47,213 nucleotides of DNA from Treponema sp. (GTDB taxonomy: Bacteria > Spirochaetota > Spirochaetia > Treponematales > Breznakiellaceae): positions 1 to 47,213 of the forward strand of contig JAISBR010000107.1 of the NCBI GenBank assembly GCA_031266095.1, given 5' to 3'. Position numbers and translations under genes: made by a program. The notes under the pieces are model-generated. The model searched no databases and was not told the DNA's origin. It saw nothing but the letters and a program-made list of their open reading frames with translations. Shown here piece by piece: positions 26,247 to 34,881 of the stretch (the stretch's first letter is position 1; every line of letters starts with the position of its first letter).

Positions 26247-26822
26247 TTATACCAACACGCAGCCCACATAGGTCAGAGTGTTGGGGCCGTAGTAATAGGG
26301 CAGGTTGTTTGCCTTGCAGACATCGCTGACCACCATGCCCATGGCTTCCATAGACGTGAACATCGTATCCGGAAAACGGCAGGGTGAATCGGGGTAGGCG
26401 CAGCGCTCGCAGTTTTTGCAGGCGCCGTTGCCCAGGATCATATAAACCGGCGGAGCGCCCGTCTCCGGGGCGGAATACATGGCCCTGAGCGCTTCCTGAA
26501 AAGCCCGCAGATGTTTCCTGTGCTCCGCTGCAATTCGGGTCATCATCTCATAATCCAGGGAATCTTCCAGTATGCCGGAGGTTTGGAGAATAAACCCGCC
26601 ATCATATCGCCGAATCCGCTGTTCGCACGCTTCCAGGCTGCCGCACGCGGGAGGGCAGGACCAGTTTTTCCCATAGGAATTGCATTTGTCCGCAGCGCAG
26701 GCGTCCCGTACTTCCGGCCGTATCCGTATGGTATCCGTCCGCAGTTCCCCCACATGGGTAAAACCGCAGCCCAGGGCCAGTTCCCTGAGCCGGGATACAA
26801 CTGGGACGCTCTCAGTTGCCAA
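26247..26822 (-). CDS. DUF2284 metal-binding protein
   Basis: The 191-residue protein is cysteine rich: C-A-A-D-K-C, N-W-S-C-P-P-A-C-G, then G-A-C-K-N-C-E-R-C-A-Y-P-D-S-P-C-R-F-P and a final Y-Y-Y-G-P-N-T-L-T-Y-V-G-C. These are the signature blocks of DUF2284, predicted to bind metal or an iron-sulfur cluster. I chose the TTG at 26822 because CTTTCAGGAG lies eight bases before it and the preceding gene stops 8 bases inside it. An ATG at 26867 lies within that gene. The overlap couples it to the methyltransferase, suggesting it serves the same corrinoid chemistry. Confidence 0.85.
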   Translation of the reverse strand: MATESVPVVSRLRELALGCGFTHVGELRTDTIRIRPEVRDACAADKCNSYGKNWSCPPACGSLEACEQRIRRYDGGFILQTSGILEDSLDYEMMTRIAAEHRKHLRAFQEALRAMYSAPETGAPPVYMILGNGACKNCERCAYPDSPCRFPDTMFTSMEAMGMVVSDVCKANNLPYYYGPNTLTYVGCVLV

Positions 26823-27609
26823 AAAGACCACTCCTGAAAGCGTTGATGTATTCAAGGCAGAATTCATCCTGTCCCAGCAGGGCCTCGGCGGCGTAGAGCA
26901 GGCCCATCATGTCTTTGTTGAGCGGGTCCAGAATGGCGCTGTCCATACCGGCGTTCATCGCCAGTATGATAAAGGCCCTGTTGATGTATTTACGGGCCGG
27001 TAGGTTAAAGGAAATATTACTGGCCCCGCCGGTAACATGAATGTCAGGGTACTGCTCCTTCACTTTTTTGATGGTGGCGACAACCTTGGCTATCCCATCT
27101 TCCGAGGCGCAGAGCATCTCAATCAGCGGATCGATATGGAGCCGCTTGGGGGAAATTGTATATTCGGCGGCTTTTTCCATTATAAAGTCAAAAACCTCAA
27201 GCCGCCGTTCCACGGTCTGGGGGATTCCCTTGTCATCCGACAAAAGGGCCACACATTCCCATTCTGAACCGGAGATTGCCGGGAATATCAGCTCGATTTT
27301 GTTGCTCTCACCAGACACGGAATTGATAAGCCCCGGTTTCTTGCAGAGCCGGATCGCCTCGGCGCATACCTTGGCGCTGGGACTGTCTATGCAGATGGGG
27401 GTGTCGGTGACATCTTGTACCAGACTGATGAGCCATTGCAGGATTTCCAGTTCCTCTTCTTCAGGAACCGACGCGCAGACATCCAAAAAATGCGCTCCCG
27501 CTTCGGTCTGCTTTTTCGCCAAATCGCGGATATACGCCTCGTTTTTTTCTGAGATCGCCTTTGCCATGGACGGAATCGAACCATTAAGTTTTTCCCCGAT
27601 TATAATCAT
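26812..27609 (-). CDS. Methyltetrahydrofolate:corrinoid methyltransferase
   Basis: The 265-residue pterin-binding TIM-barrel protein has I-I-I-G-E-K-L-N-G-S-I at the start, then A-G-A-H-F-L-D-V-C-A-S and I-C-I-D-S-P, L-I-N-S-V-S-G-E, and T-G-G-A-S-N-I-S-F-N. This is the layout of AcsE, MtgA and MtrH-type enzymes that move a methyl group between tetrahydrofolate and a corrinoid protein. It lacks the rest of MetH. The ATG at 27609 has GAGG eight bases upstream; an ATG at 27642 is less likely. No corrinoid protein gene is in the window, so its partner is encoded elsewhere. The DUF2284 gene overlaps its end. Confidence 0.9.
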   Translation of the reverse strand: MIIIGEKLNGSIPSMAKAISEKNEAYIRDLAKKQTEAGAHFLDVCASVPEEEELEILQWLISLVQDVTDTPICIDSPSAKVCAEAIRLCKKPGLINSVSGESNKIELIFPAISGSEWECVALLSDDKGIPQTVERRLEVFDFIMEKAAEYTISPKRLHIDPLIEMLCASEDGIAKVVATIKKVKEQYPDIHVTGGASNISFNLPARKYINRAFIILAMNAGMDSAILDPLNKDMMGLLYAAEALLGQDEFCLEYINAFRSGLFGN

Positions 27610-27861
27610 TTGGTGTACCTCAAAAGGAGTAATCATTAACACTTCGTGTTAATGTCAGATTAACGTAAGCGGCGATACCGCCGCTTTTATATATGAAGTA
27701 TAAATATAAAATAATCGGTATACAAGTGGGCGCATTACCTCACGAAAAATGTTACCGAAAAACGCTATGGCCCGGATGTGACGACCGGTATCATATGGCT
27801 GGGGGGATTTTTTCAGGGGTATGTGCGGGAAATGCCTGGTACCTCGTAACAACAAATACTT

Positions 27862-28000
27862 GAGGCTGTTCCAAAACTTCAATTTTTGGAACAGCCTCCT
27901 TTAAAAACCGCGGTTTTGTAGGCCATAGGCCGAAAACCGCAAGAGCTTGTTCCAAAACCATGCGTTTTAGCGCATAGTCAATTAGTTTTGGAACAAGCTC
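27862..28000 (+). repeat. Three-hairpin repeat, complete copy
   Basis: Hairpin 1 is GAGGCTGTTCCAAAA with TTTTTGGAACAGCCTC. Hairpin 2 is AAAACCGCGGTTTTGT with an inner GGCC-ATA-GGCC. Hairpin 3 is GAGCTTGTTCCAAAAC with GTTTTGGAACAAGCTC, enclosing ATGCG/CGCAT. The order is reversed relative to 35935-36074. It lies next to the IS630 remnant. Confidence 0.92.
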
Positions 28001-28003
28001 ACT

Positions 28004-28285
28004 TTACTCAATAATCTCCGGATAAAGCCGTTTGACTTTCGTGCGGGCATCGGTCGTGGTGAACTGCCAATCGACCCCCCTTCTGCTTTCGCTTCCTCTG
28101 CGTATGCCACGCCGACAATTCACCATTCAGCCTCTTGCTATCACCTATACGCCCTGATCCCAGACACCGTGCCTCCAACGCCGATAACTCCACCTTGGCA
28201 ATGTCCAGCCAGCTTCCCTGTTTGGGGGTAAAGTACAGTTCCAGCTTCTGGGCAAGCCGGAACGTGGACCTGGTACTAGCACAGC
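28004..28285 (-). pseudogene. IS630-family transposase C-terminal remnant
   Basis: The minus strand encodes K-L-E-L-Y-F-T-P-K-Q-G-S-W-L-D-I-A-K-V-E-L-S, the conserved end of IS630 transposases, then A-W-H-T-Q-R-K-R-K-Q-K-G. At a run of six G (28075-28080) one extra base shifts the frame. Correcting it restores V-D-W-Q-F-T-T-T-D-A-R-T-K-V-K-R-L-Y-P-E and a stop at 28004, the usual C-terminus. The N-terminal two thirds are gone. The fragment lies between the RNase gene and a three-hairpin repeat, overlapping the last few codons of the RNase gene in another frame. Confidence 0.85.
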
Positions 28286-29688
28286 TTGTAAGTTTCACCG
28301 TACCGCACGATGCGCGTATTGGAGAAGCCGTTTTTTTTCAGGTAATCTTTGAGAAAAGCCTGGGCTTTCTTTTCACCATGTACTAACATAATTCCCTTTA
28401 AGCGTGAGGTGTCAATCGCCTTGAGCCATTCCAGGGACTCGGCGTAATCGGTGTGGGCGCTGAAGGCGTTTAGTTCTTCCACTTGGGCTTTGAGCTTGAA
28501 CCACTGGCCGTGAATTTTCACCTCGCTTTCGCGCCTGCGGATGCGGCGCCCCAGGGTGTTTTCAGCCATGTAACCGACGATGAGGATGGTGGTATTGGGG
28601 TTTTCAATGCTGTTTATCAGATGATGCTGGATACGGCCCGCCTCGCACATGCCGTCGGCGGAAATGATGATGAGGGGACCTTCATGATCGTTCAGGTTCT
28701 TGGATTCCTGAACACTTCTGGTAAAGTGCAGGCTGTTAAAGCCGAAGGGATTTTTGTGATGCTTTATAAAAGCTTCCATAATTTCCTCGTCGTAACATTC
28801 GGGGTGCACCTGGAAAATAGTGGTAGCGTTAGTTGCCATTGGAGAGTCCACAAAAATCGGAATTTCCGGAATAACTCCCTGGTCAACCAACAGATGGAAA
28901 TGGTAGACCAGTTCCTGGGTACGTTCAATGGCGAATGAGGGGATGAGGATACGGCCCCGGGTTTTCACCGTGCGCTTGGCAAGGGTAGCCAGTTTTTCAA
29001 TCGCGCCGGCGGCGGGATCATGACGGCGGTCACCGTAGGTACTTTCAAGGATAATATAGTCCGGGGCTCCACCGGGGATCGCCGGATCCCGGATGATAGG
29101 TTTACCCTTGCGGCCAAGGTCACCGGTGGCGAAAACCAACAGCTCCTCACTGCCCCGCTTTACCGTGATAGCGGCAATGGCCGAGCCAAGGATGTGCCCC
29201 GCGTCGTGGAATTCCAGGCCTACCTTGTCGCCAATGTACATGGGCCGGTTGTAGGAAACTCCCACCATCTGGCTGACCGCCTGAATAGCGTCCTGTTCGT
29301 CGTAGAGCGGGGTCCAGTCAAACTTTTCATTCCTTTTTTTTGCCTGGGCGCGCAGGTACTTTGCGTCATTGGCCTGGATATGGGCGGAATCCATCATGAT
29401 AAGGCTGGAAATATCCCTGGTAGCCGGGGTAGCGTAAATATTCCCCTTATAGCCCCGTTTTACCAGGAGCGGTAAAAGGCCGCAATGGTCAAGGTGGCCG
29501 TGTGTCAGGATGACGCCGTCGATATGGTCCACCGCGATGCCTAAATCCCGGTTTTTTCGGTCCGTCTCCGCCCTGGAACCCTGAAAAGCGCCGCAGTCAA
29601 TAAGATAGCTTTTGCCGTCAACCTCAAGCACATGCCTGGAGCCTGTAACTTCCTCAGCCGCGCCGAGAGAATAAAAATTTACATCCAT
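28276..29688 (-). CDS. MBL-fold/beta-CASP ribonuclease
   Basis: The 470-residue protein is a metallo-beta-lactamase nuclease. The zinc motif is T-H-G-H-L-D-H-C-G (residues 62-70), and further ligands lie in the A-G-H-I-L-G-S and T-G-D-L-G-R blocks. A beta-CASP insertion with G-R-I-L-I-P-S-F-A-I-E-R-T-Q and I-S-A-D-G-M-C-E-A-G-R-I follows, and the end is the RMMBL-type F-S-A-H-T-D-Y-A. Such proteins are RNA endonucleases or exonucleases of the Ysh1/CPSF73-like bacterial group. It may process mRNA or RNA 3' ends. Adjacent insertion-sequence debris begins inside its last codons, so the extreme C-terminus could be altered. Confidence 0.92.
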   Translation of the reverse strand: MDVNFYSLGAAEEVTGSRHVLEVDGKSYLIDCGAFQGSRAETDRKNRDLGIAVDHIDGVILTHGHLDHCGLLPLLVKRGYKGNIYATPATRDISSLIMMDSAHIQANDAKYLRAQAKKRNEKFDWTPLYDEQDAIQAVSQMVGVSYNRPMYIGDKVGLEFHDAGHILGSAIAAITVKRGSEELLVFATGDLGRKGKPIIRDPAIPGGAPDYIILESTYGDRRHDPAAGAIEKLATLAKRTVKTRGRILIPSFAIERTQELVYHFHLLVDQGVIPEIPIFVDSPMATNATTIFQVHPECYDEEIMEAFIKHHKNPFGFNSLHFTRSVQESKNLNDHEGPLIIISADGMCEAGRIQHHLINSIENPNTTILIVGYMAENTLGRRIRRRESEVKIHGQWFKLKAQVEELNAFSAHTDYAESLEWLKAIDTSRLKGIMLVHGEKKAQAFLKDYLKKNGFSNTRIVRYGETYKLC

Positions 29689-29875
29689 GGTACAATAATA
29701 ATCTGTTTTGTATTTTTTTAATATAGTGTTACCCTGGAGCTAAGATCGGACTTTTATAAGTACGGCTTTTTTGCTAGCATTGAAGCGTAAAGATATAACA
29801 TATGAAAGAATGTCTTTTTGCGGAATTAATCCGGGGCTTTTCGGCTTTTGCCCAACGGTACAAATAGGAGTGATA

Positions 29876-31186
29876 ATGCAGTTCCGTTCTACTAAATCAT
29901 CAGAACCCTTAGTCTCCTTCAAGGATGCAGTACTTCGTTGCCTGCCGCCTGACGGTGGCCTTTATGTCCCCGATCGGGTAATGGATATACGGCAGTTTTT
30001 TCTGTACATGGGTGAAAAGACAAGCTTCCATGAACTGGTAGCCACTGTGGCGCCAAGCCTTTTGCAGGGTGAACTCAATCCCTTTTCCGCGTCCAGGGTA
30101 GCGGAAAGCGCCTATGATTTTGAGCCGGACTTGATCCGTCTTGACGAGCGATTTTCCATCCTCAACCTGTACAAGGGGCCCACAGGAGTTTTCAAAGACT
30201 TTGGCATCGCCTTTCTCGCCGCGGTAATGGAAGAGCTGTTGAAAAATTCGGGGCAGGCCCTCGTTCTTGCCGCGGCCAGGGGTGACACCGGGGTCAGTAT
30301 GGCCCATGCCTTCAGCAAACGGAAAGGCTTCCGCCTGGTTCTGGTGTACCCGTCGGGGCCTATCAGGGGACTTAACCCCGCGACCTTTGTACCCAACGGC
30401 GGGAATATCATTCCTATTCAGGTAAGGGGAACCTTTGACGACTGCCAGCGCCTTATCAATGAAACGATCAATGACCTGAAATTCGCGAAACGTTACGGTG
30501 TTACCAGCGCCAACGCGATCAATGTCGGCAGACTCCTGCCCCAGACCTTTTATTATCTCTACACTTTTATCAAAATCAAAAAACACCTCGCAGGCGATCT
30601 CGTATTCAGCGTACCGTCGGGTAATTTTGGCAATCTTATCGCCGGCCTCTATGCGTGGAAATTTGGCATGCCGGTAAACGGTTTTATCGCCGCCATGAAC
30701 GCCAACAACGCCTTTGGCGATTTTATCCGGGGCAAACCTTTTGTTCCCCACACGCTTGTCAACACCAACTCCCCGAGCCTGGATGTGAGCATCCCGTCAA
30801 ACTATGAGCGCCTGGCATCATTTTACAAGGAGGCGCCGGCCGTTATGCGTAACATGGTGTATCCCGCCTCAATCGACGATGAGCTTACCCTTTCCACCAT
30901 TGAACGAGCCTGGAAAACATACCATATCTATATAGACTCCCATACCGCCGTTGCCTTCGCCGCGGCGGAGCAGATCGCCGCCGAGCGAAAATGGGGCGGC
31001 AATGTACACACGCTGATCCTCGCCACCGGCCACCCTGCCAAGGAGACGGATCTGCTGCAGAAGGCCACCGGTCAGAGTATCAATATCCCGAAATCGTTTT
31101 TTGCGCTGCAAAAGAAAATAGATCCTATCGCTATTATCCCGCCCCAGTTCGCCGCTTTTGAGGGGGCAATTGCGAGCTGCTTCTGA
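29876..31186 (+). CDS. thrC: Threonine synthase
   Basis: The 436-residue PLP enzyme converts O-phosphohomoserine to threonine. The PLP lysine is in G-P-T-G-V-F-K-D-F-G (Lys107). The phosphate-binding A-R-G-D-T-G-V-S and the F-N-L-type G-N-F-G-N-L loop (V-P-S-G-N-F-G-N-L) are also present. Length is typical. The ATG at 29876 is preceded by AGGAGTGATA; the open frame upstream lacks a ribosome site. A 21-codon frame (29802-29867) ends on the ribosome site but contains no threonine codons, so it does not look like a thrL-type attenuator. The gene stands alone. Confidence 0.94.
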   Translation: MQFRSTKSSEPLVSFKDAVLRCLPPDGGLYVPDRVMDIRQFFLYMGEKTSFHELVATVAPSLLQGELNPFSASRVAESAYDFEPDLIRLDERFSILNLYKGPTGVFKDFGIAFLAAVMEELLKNSGQALVLAAARGDTGVSMAHAFSKRKGFRLVLVYPSGPIRGLNPATFVPNGGNIIPIQVRGTFDDCQRLINETINDLKFAKRYGVTSANAINVGRLLPQTFYYLYTFIKIKKHLAGDLVFSVPSGNFGNLIAGLYAWKFGMPVNGFIAAMNANNAFGDFIRGKPFVPHTLVNTNSPSLDVSIPSNYERLASFYKEAPAVMRNMVYPASIDDELTLSTIERAWKTYHIYIDSHTAVAFAAAEQIAAERKWGGNVHTLILATGHPAKETDLLQKATGQSINIPKSFFALQKKIDPIAIIPPQFAAFEGAIASCF

Positions 31187-31375
31187 GGACTTCCTCTTCC
31201 CCGCCTTTACGCTTAATGGGCCCGCGAATATACCGTCAATCGCAAACCGGCATGTTGAAGCCGCCTCACCGGTAATCACAGCCCGAATTGCGAGGCCTGT
31301 TTAGCGTTCCGGGGCGCTGAGGTGTTCATTTGATCTTCCGGATTATGGTATTATGTCTCATAAAGCGAGGGATTT

Positions 31376-32773
31376 ATGAGACGCATTTCTGTTTTTATAT
31401 TGGTAGTTCTCTGCTGTCTGCCCCTTAATTTCTCCGCAGCCCAGGAAAACGATGCCGCTGTTCCCGTGCCGGGAATGGATTCGGCCCCTCCGGCTTCTAC
31501 ACCGGCGGAACCGCACACGGCGGCCGGGGGAGAGGCCGCGCCTCAAGAAGCCGTTGAAACCGCGGCCGGAGCGGCCATACCCGAAGAGCCGGGAGAAGCG
31601 GCAGACGGGGACCGGAAACTGACGCATTTTGGCCAAAAACTCGGTATTGTCCTGGCGATAATTATCGGACAAATCTTACTGATCTGGCTTGTCTGGCAGC
31701 TCTTTAAGAAGCTGGCTCAAAGGGTGGTTAAAGGGGAAAAGATCAAGCCCCTGACCATAAAAAAAGTCCGCCTTCTTACCAGTAAACAGATTATCGAGCT
31801 TATTCATTTTTTTCTGCGGATACTGAAGTATCTGATCACCGTTTTTCAGCTTTTTATCACCGTGCCTATTATATTCAGCCTCTTTCCCGCCACGGAAAAA
31901 CTGGCCGAGACTCTTTTTAGTTATGTGTTCACGCCGGTAAAGGAAATTTTTATAGGGGCCATCAGATATATTCCCAATCTTTTTACCATAATAATTATTA
32001 TCGTCATTACCCGTTATGTACTCAGGGTGCTGAAATTTTTTTCCATTCAGATCACCAGGGGAAAGTTGGTTATCCGGGGTTTTTACGCCGATTGGGCGGA
32101 GCCGACTTACAAAATTCTACAGGTGCTGCTTTGGGCTTTTACCGTGGCGATAGTGTATCCCTATCTTCCCGGCGCGGACTCAAGGGTCTTCCAGGGAGTT
32201 TCGGTTTTCGTGGGTATTATTTTTTCCCTGGGTTCCAGCAGCGCCATTGGGAACCTGGTAGCGGGACTGGTTATCACCTATATGCGGCCCTTTAAAATTG
32301 GGGACCGGGTTAAAATAAAGGATATAACCGGCTTTGTGGTAGGGAAAAACTTGACGGTCGTGCGGCTAAAAACCCATAAAAATGAATATGTTACCTTTCC
32401 CAATACGATTATCCTCAGTTCAAGTATTATTAATTACAATACATCATCAGATGAGGACGCCGAGGGGCTGATTCTCAATACGGAGATCACCTTTGGTTAC
32501 GCGACACCCTGGCAGACCGTTCACGATATTTTGATAAAGGCCGCCCTTGCCACCAGCTATGTACAGAAGAACCCTAAACCCTTTGTGCTCCAAACAGCGA
32601 TGGACGATTTTTACGCCCATTATCAGATCAACTGTTATACGAAAGAGGTTGATAAAGTCCCCGCCATTTACACCGAGCTCTATGAAAACATCCAGAATGG
32701 CTTCCATGCGGCAGGCATCGACATGACCGCCGCCCATTACCGCATTAACCTGACCAGGAAAGAGACTGTCTGA
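31376..32773 (+). CDS. MscS-family mechanosensitive channel
   Basis: The 465-residue protein has a signal peptide or first helix, then an alanine, proline and glutamate-rich periplasmic linker (~25-80). Four to five membrane helices follow, including the pore-lining segment G-S-S-S-A-I-G-N-L-V-A-G-L. The MscS beta domain then reads R-P-F-K-I-G-D-R-V-K-I and N-T-I-I-L-S-S-S-I-I-N-Y. It opens under membrane tension to release solutes during osmotic down-shock. The long acidic linker is unusual compared with E. coli MscS (286 residues). It is monocistronic by position; about 190 bases without a gene lie upstream. Confidence 0.92.
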   Translation: MRRISVFILVVLCCLPLNFSAAQENDAAVPVPGMDSAPPASTPAEPHTAAGGEAAPQEAVETAAGAAIPEEPGEAADGDRKLTHFGQKLGIVLAIIIGQILLIWLVWQLFKKLAQRVVKGEKIKPLTIKKVRLLTSKQIIELIHFFLRILKYLITVFQLFITVPIIFSLFPATEKLAETLFSYVFTPVKEIFIGAIRYIPNLFTIIIIIVITRYVLRVLKFFSIQITRGKLVIRGFYADWAEPTYKILQVLLWAFTVAIVYPYLPGADSRVFQGVSVFVGIIFSLGSSSAIGNLVAGLVITYMRPFKIGDRVKIKDITGFVVGKNLTVVRLKTHKNEYVTFPNTIILSSSIINYNTSSDEDAEGLILNTEITFGYATPWQTVHDILIKAALATSYVQKNPKPFVLQTAMDDFYAHYQINCYTKEVDKVPAIYTELYENIQNGFHAAGIDMTAAHYRINLTRKETV

Positions 32774-32784
32774 AAGTACGGCGT

Positions 32785-33597
32785 TTAGCCGGAGCCATTG
32801 GGCGTTTTCCTGAACCGCGCCACATACATGGGGCCAATACCGCCGGAGTTATCAGGGAGGATAATGCTGCCGAATTCGGTTTTCTCCCCCTCAGTGAACT
32901 CCGGCGGGTCCGGAACCGCCAAACCGCCGTACTTTTCAAACAGCCGCCGTACTACGCCGTCGTTTTCTTCGGCGCTGACGGCGCAGGTGGCATAGACCAG
33001 GGAACCGCCGGGGCTGAGCAGCAGAAAGGCCGAAGAGAGGAGCGCCCATTGCCGCCGCGCCAGGAAACGGGGACGGGCGGGAGTCCAGGCCGACAGGGCG
33101 TGTTTGTCTTTGAGTACATGGGCCTCGCTGGAACAAGGCGCGTCCAGCAGAATTGCCGCAAAGCGGCCATGCTCGCTTTTCCGCCTGCCCTGGGCCGCGG
33201 CGTCAAAACCTGAAACCCGTACCTGTTCCCGCTTTTCACGGTCCAGATGCTTGTCCAGCGTCTCAAAAAGCCTGCGCCGCCTGTCCGCCGAAAACTCATT
33301 GGCAAGGAGCCGCGTCCCGGCCGGCAGCGCGGAGGCGATAACCAGCGACTTTCCGCCGGGAGCGGCACAGGCGTCAAGAACGGTAAAGGCCGGTTTAGCC
33401 GGATTCGGAAAGCGCAAGGAACGGGCCGCCAGTACTGAGGCATAGTCCAGGAAATAGGGATGACGCAGGCCCTCGGAAAAAGCGTAAGCCGCATGATCCT
33501 CCGCCAAACTTTTTCGCAGGCCCTCCCAGCGATCGCCGTAGAGCTTGAGATAATAGGCTTCAAAAGCTTCATTGACTATAACTATGGGCTCCCACAC
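32785..33597 (-). CDS. RsmB/NOP2-type rRNA (cytosine-5) methyltransferase
   Basis: The 270-residue protein has the SAM motif L-D-A-C-A-A-P-G-G-K-S (74-84). Motif IV is L-D-A-P-C-S-S-E (151-158) with catalytic Cys155-equivalent, and motif VI is V-Y-A-T-C-A-V (201-207) with the second cysteine. It lacks the N-terminal NusB-like and PUA-type RNA-binding domains of full RsmB, so it is a short family member. The start is a GTG at 33597. Its ribosome site, GAGGGG, lies in the last unit of the tandem repeat at 33598-33775. It is transcribed in the same direction as the Gfo/Idh gene upstream and may be the distal gene of that operon. Confidence 0.88.
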   Translation of the reverse strand: MWEPIVIVNEAFEAYYLKLYGDRWEGLRKSLAEDHAAYAFSEGLRHPYFLDYASVLAARSLRFPNPAKPAFTVLDACAAPGGKSLVIASALPAGTRLLANEFSADRRRRLFETLDKHLDREKREQVRVSGFDAAAQGRRKSEHGRFAAILLDAPCSSEAHVLKDKHALSAWTPARPRFLARRQWALLSSAFLLLSPGGSLVYATCAVSAEENDGVVRRLFEKYGGLAVPDPPEFTEGEKTEFGSIILPDNSGGIGPMYVARFRKTPNGSG

Positions 33598-33775
33598 AGC
33601 GAAGTACCCCTCAGCCAGCCTAGCGAAGTACCCCTCAGCTAGCCTAGCGAAGCCACCCTTAGCTAGCCTGGCTCACCTCCCTCAGCTAGGCTGGCTCACC
33701 TCCCGCAGCTAAGCTGGCTCACTTCCCTCAGCTAGGCTGGCTCACTTCCCGCAGCTAGGCTAGCGAAGCCTCCTT
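33598..33775. repeat. Tandem repeat of 23-24 base units (about 7.5 copies)
   Basis: The units run gcgaagtacccctcagccagccta, then similar 24-base units, then four 23-base units of gctcacctccctcagctaggctg type, and a partial one. Three 24-base units next to the methyltransferase start stay in frame with it and would encode A-R-L-A-E-G-Y-F repeats. The 23-base units further away break the frame and contain stops. On the minus strand each unit has a Shine-Dalgarno-like GAGGGAGGTGA. It fills the gap between the Gfo/Idh stop and the methyltransferase start. Confidence 0.85.
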
Positions 33776-33792
33776 CTGCCGGCCCGGGAGTT

Positions 33793-34881
33793 TTACGCGC
33801 GAGGCGCGGTAAAGTCCCCTCGGGCGGGCTTTCCTGTTTTAAGCAGGGTTTCGATAAACCGGACCGTTTCCCGGCCTTCCTCGCCGGTTGCGGCCGGGAG
33901 GCGGTCGTCCTGAATGGCACCGCAGAAATCATCAATCTGACAGGTAAAAAAGAACACCGTGGGGTTAATGGTCTTGAAGAAAGCCTCGTCCTCCGCCCTG
34001 AATATATCGAGCTTGTCTTTTTCCCCTTCAATGGTCCAGATGTCGTTGAGGGGCGGCTCCGTGATAGTGCTCATCCCCGCGATAAACATAGCGCCCCCGT
34101 CGGTCTGAACCCCGGCGGACCAGGCCGCGTCGCCGTGAATATGGACCTTGGCGTAGATGCCGGGTTTTTGAGCGTTACTCACCAGTACCGAGCCTATGCC
34201 GCCGTTTATAAAACGTACCGCCGCCACGGCGCTGTCCTCGACTTCGATATAGGGATGGTTGAAGTTATCCCAGAAACCCTGTATTTCGCCAAAAGGCCCC
34301 ATGTACCACTGCAGCAGGTCAATCTGATGGGGAGCCTGATTGATAAGAATCCCGCCCCCTTCGGTGGCCCATTTGCCCCGCCAGGGATCGCTGTCATAGT
34401 AGGCTTTGTCCCGCCAGCCTAAAATAGTAAGCTGGGCCAGGACCGGCTTTCCCAGTTTGCCTTCGTCAATCGCCGCCTTGATACGAGCGCAGGCCGGAAA
34501 CCAGCGGCGCTGGCACACCACCGAAAGAATCTTGCCCGTGTGTTTCGCGGCCGCGATCATTTCATCACATTCCGTCACAGTGAGCGCCATGGGCTTTTCC
34601 ACCAATACGTGCGCCCCCGCCGCAAAGGCCGCCAGGCTGCCTTCCCGGTGCTGGGGATGGGGCGTAGTAACGATAACGGCGTCCACCTTGTCCTTCTCAA
34701 CCATCTCCGCTACGGTTTCCCTCGAGGCGATATTCCACTTTTCGGCAAAAGCGTCCCGCCTCGTCGCGTTCCGTCCGCACACCGAAACCAAGAGGCCTCT
34801 GATTGAACCGACCAGCGCTTCCGCGTGCAGGTTAGCCACTTTGCCGTATCCGATAAGGCCTATTTTCACTTTGTCTTTCAT
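33793..34881 (-). CDS. Gfo/Idh/MocA oxidoreductase A
   Basis: The 362-residue NAD(P)-dependent enzyme has an N-terminal Rossmann fold (I-G-L-I-G-Y-G-K-V-A-N-L-H). The family motif E-K-P-M-A-L-T-V-T-E-C-D is near residue 95, and the C-terminal barrel includes G-G-I-L-I-N-Q-A-P-H-Q-I-D-L-L-Q-W. Relatives oxidise or reduce sugars, inositols and amino-sugars. It overlaps the alcohol dehydrogenase gene by four bases (ATGA), so the two are translationally coupled. It ends the leftward unit of the UroD-sugar locus. It is a paralogue of the enzyme at 43108, with low similarity. Confidence 0.9.
   Translation of the reverse strand: MKDKVKIGLIGYGKVANLHAEALVGSIRGLLVSVCGRNATRRDAFAEKWNIASRETVAEMVEKDKVDAVIVTTPHPQHREGSLAAFAAGAHVLVEKPMALTVTECDEMIAAAKHTGKILSVVCQRRWFPACARIKAAIDEGKLGKPVLAQLTILGWRDKAYYDSDPWRGKWATEGGGILINQAPHQIDLLQWYMGPFGEIQGFWDNFNHPYIEVEDSAVAAVRFINGGIGSVLVSNAQKPGIYAKVHIHGDAAWSAGVQTDGGAMFIAGMSTITEPPLNDIWTIEGEKDKLDIFRAEDEAFFKTINPTVFFFTCQIDDFCGAIQDDRLPAATGEEGRETVRFIETLLKTGKPARGDFTAPRA

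Noticed and set aside
27655..27861. Short frames in the gap between the methyltransferase and the hairpin repeat
   Set aside because: One plus-strand frame is protein-like for about 45 codons, but it has no start signal and no family match.
29802..29867. 21-codon frame before threonine synthase, possible attenuation leader
   Set aside because: It has no threonine or isoleucine codons, no clear alternative hairpins, and a poor ribosome site.
33598..33775. CRISPR array
   Set aside because: Units are contiguous 23-24 base tandem copies without unique spacers, and no cas genes are present.
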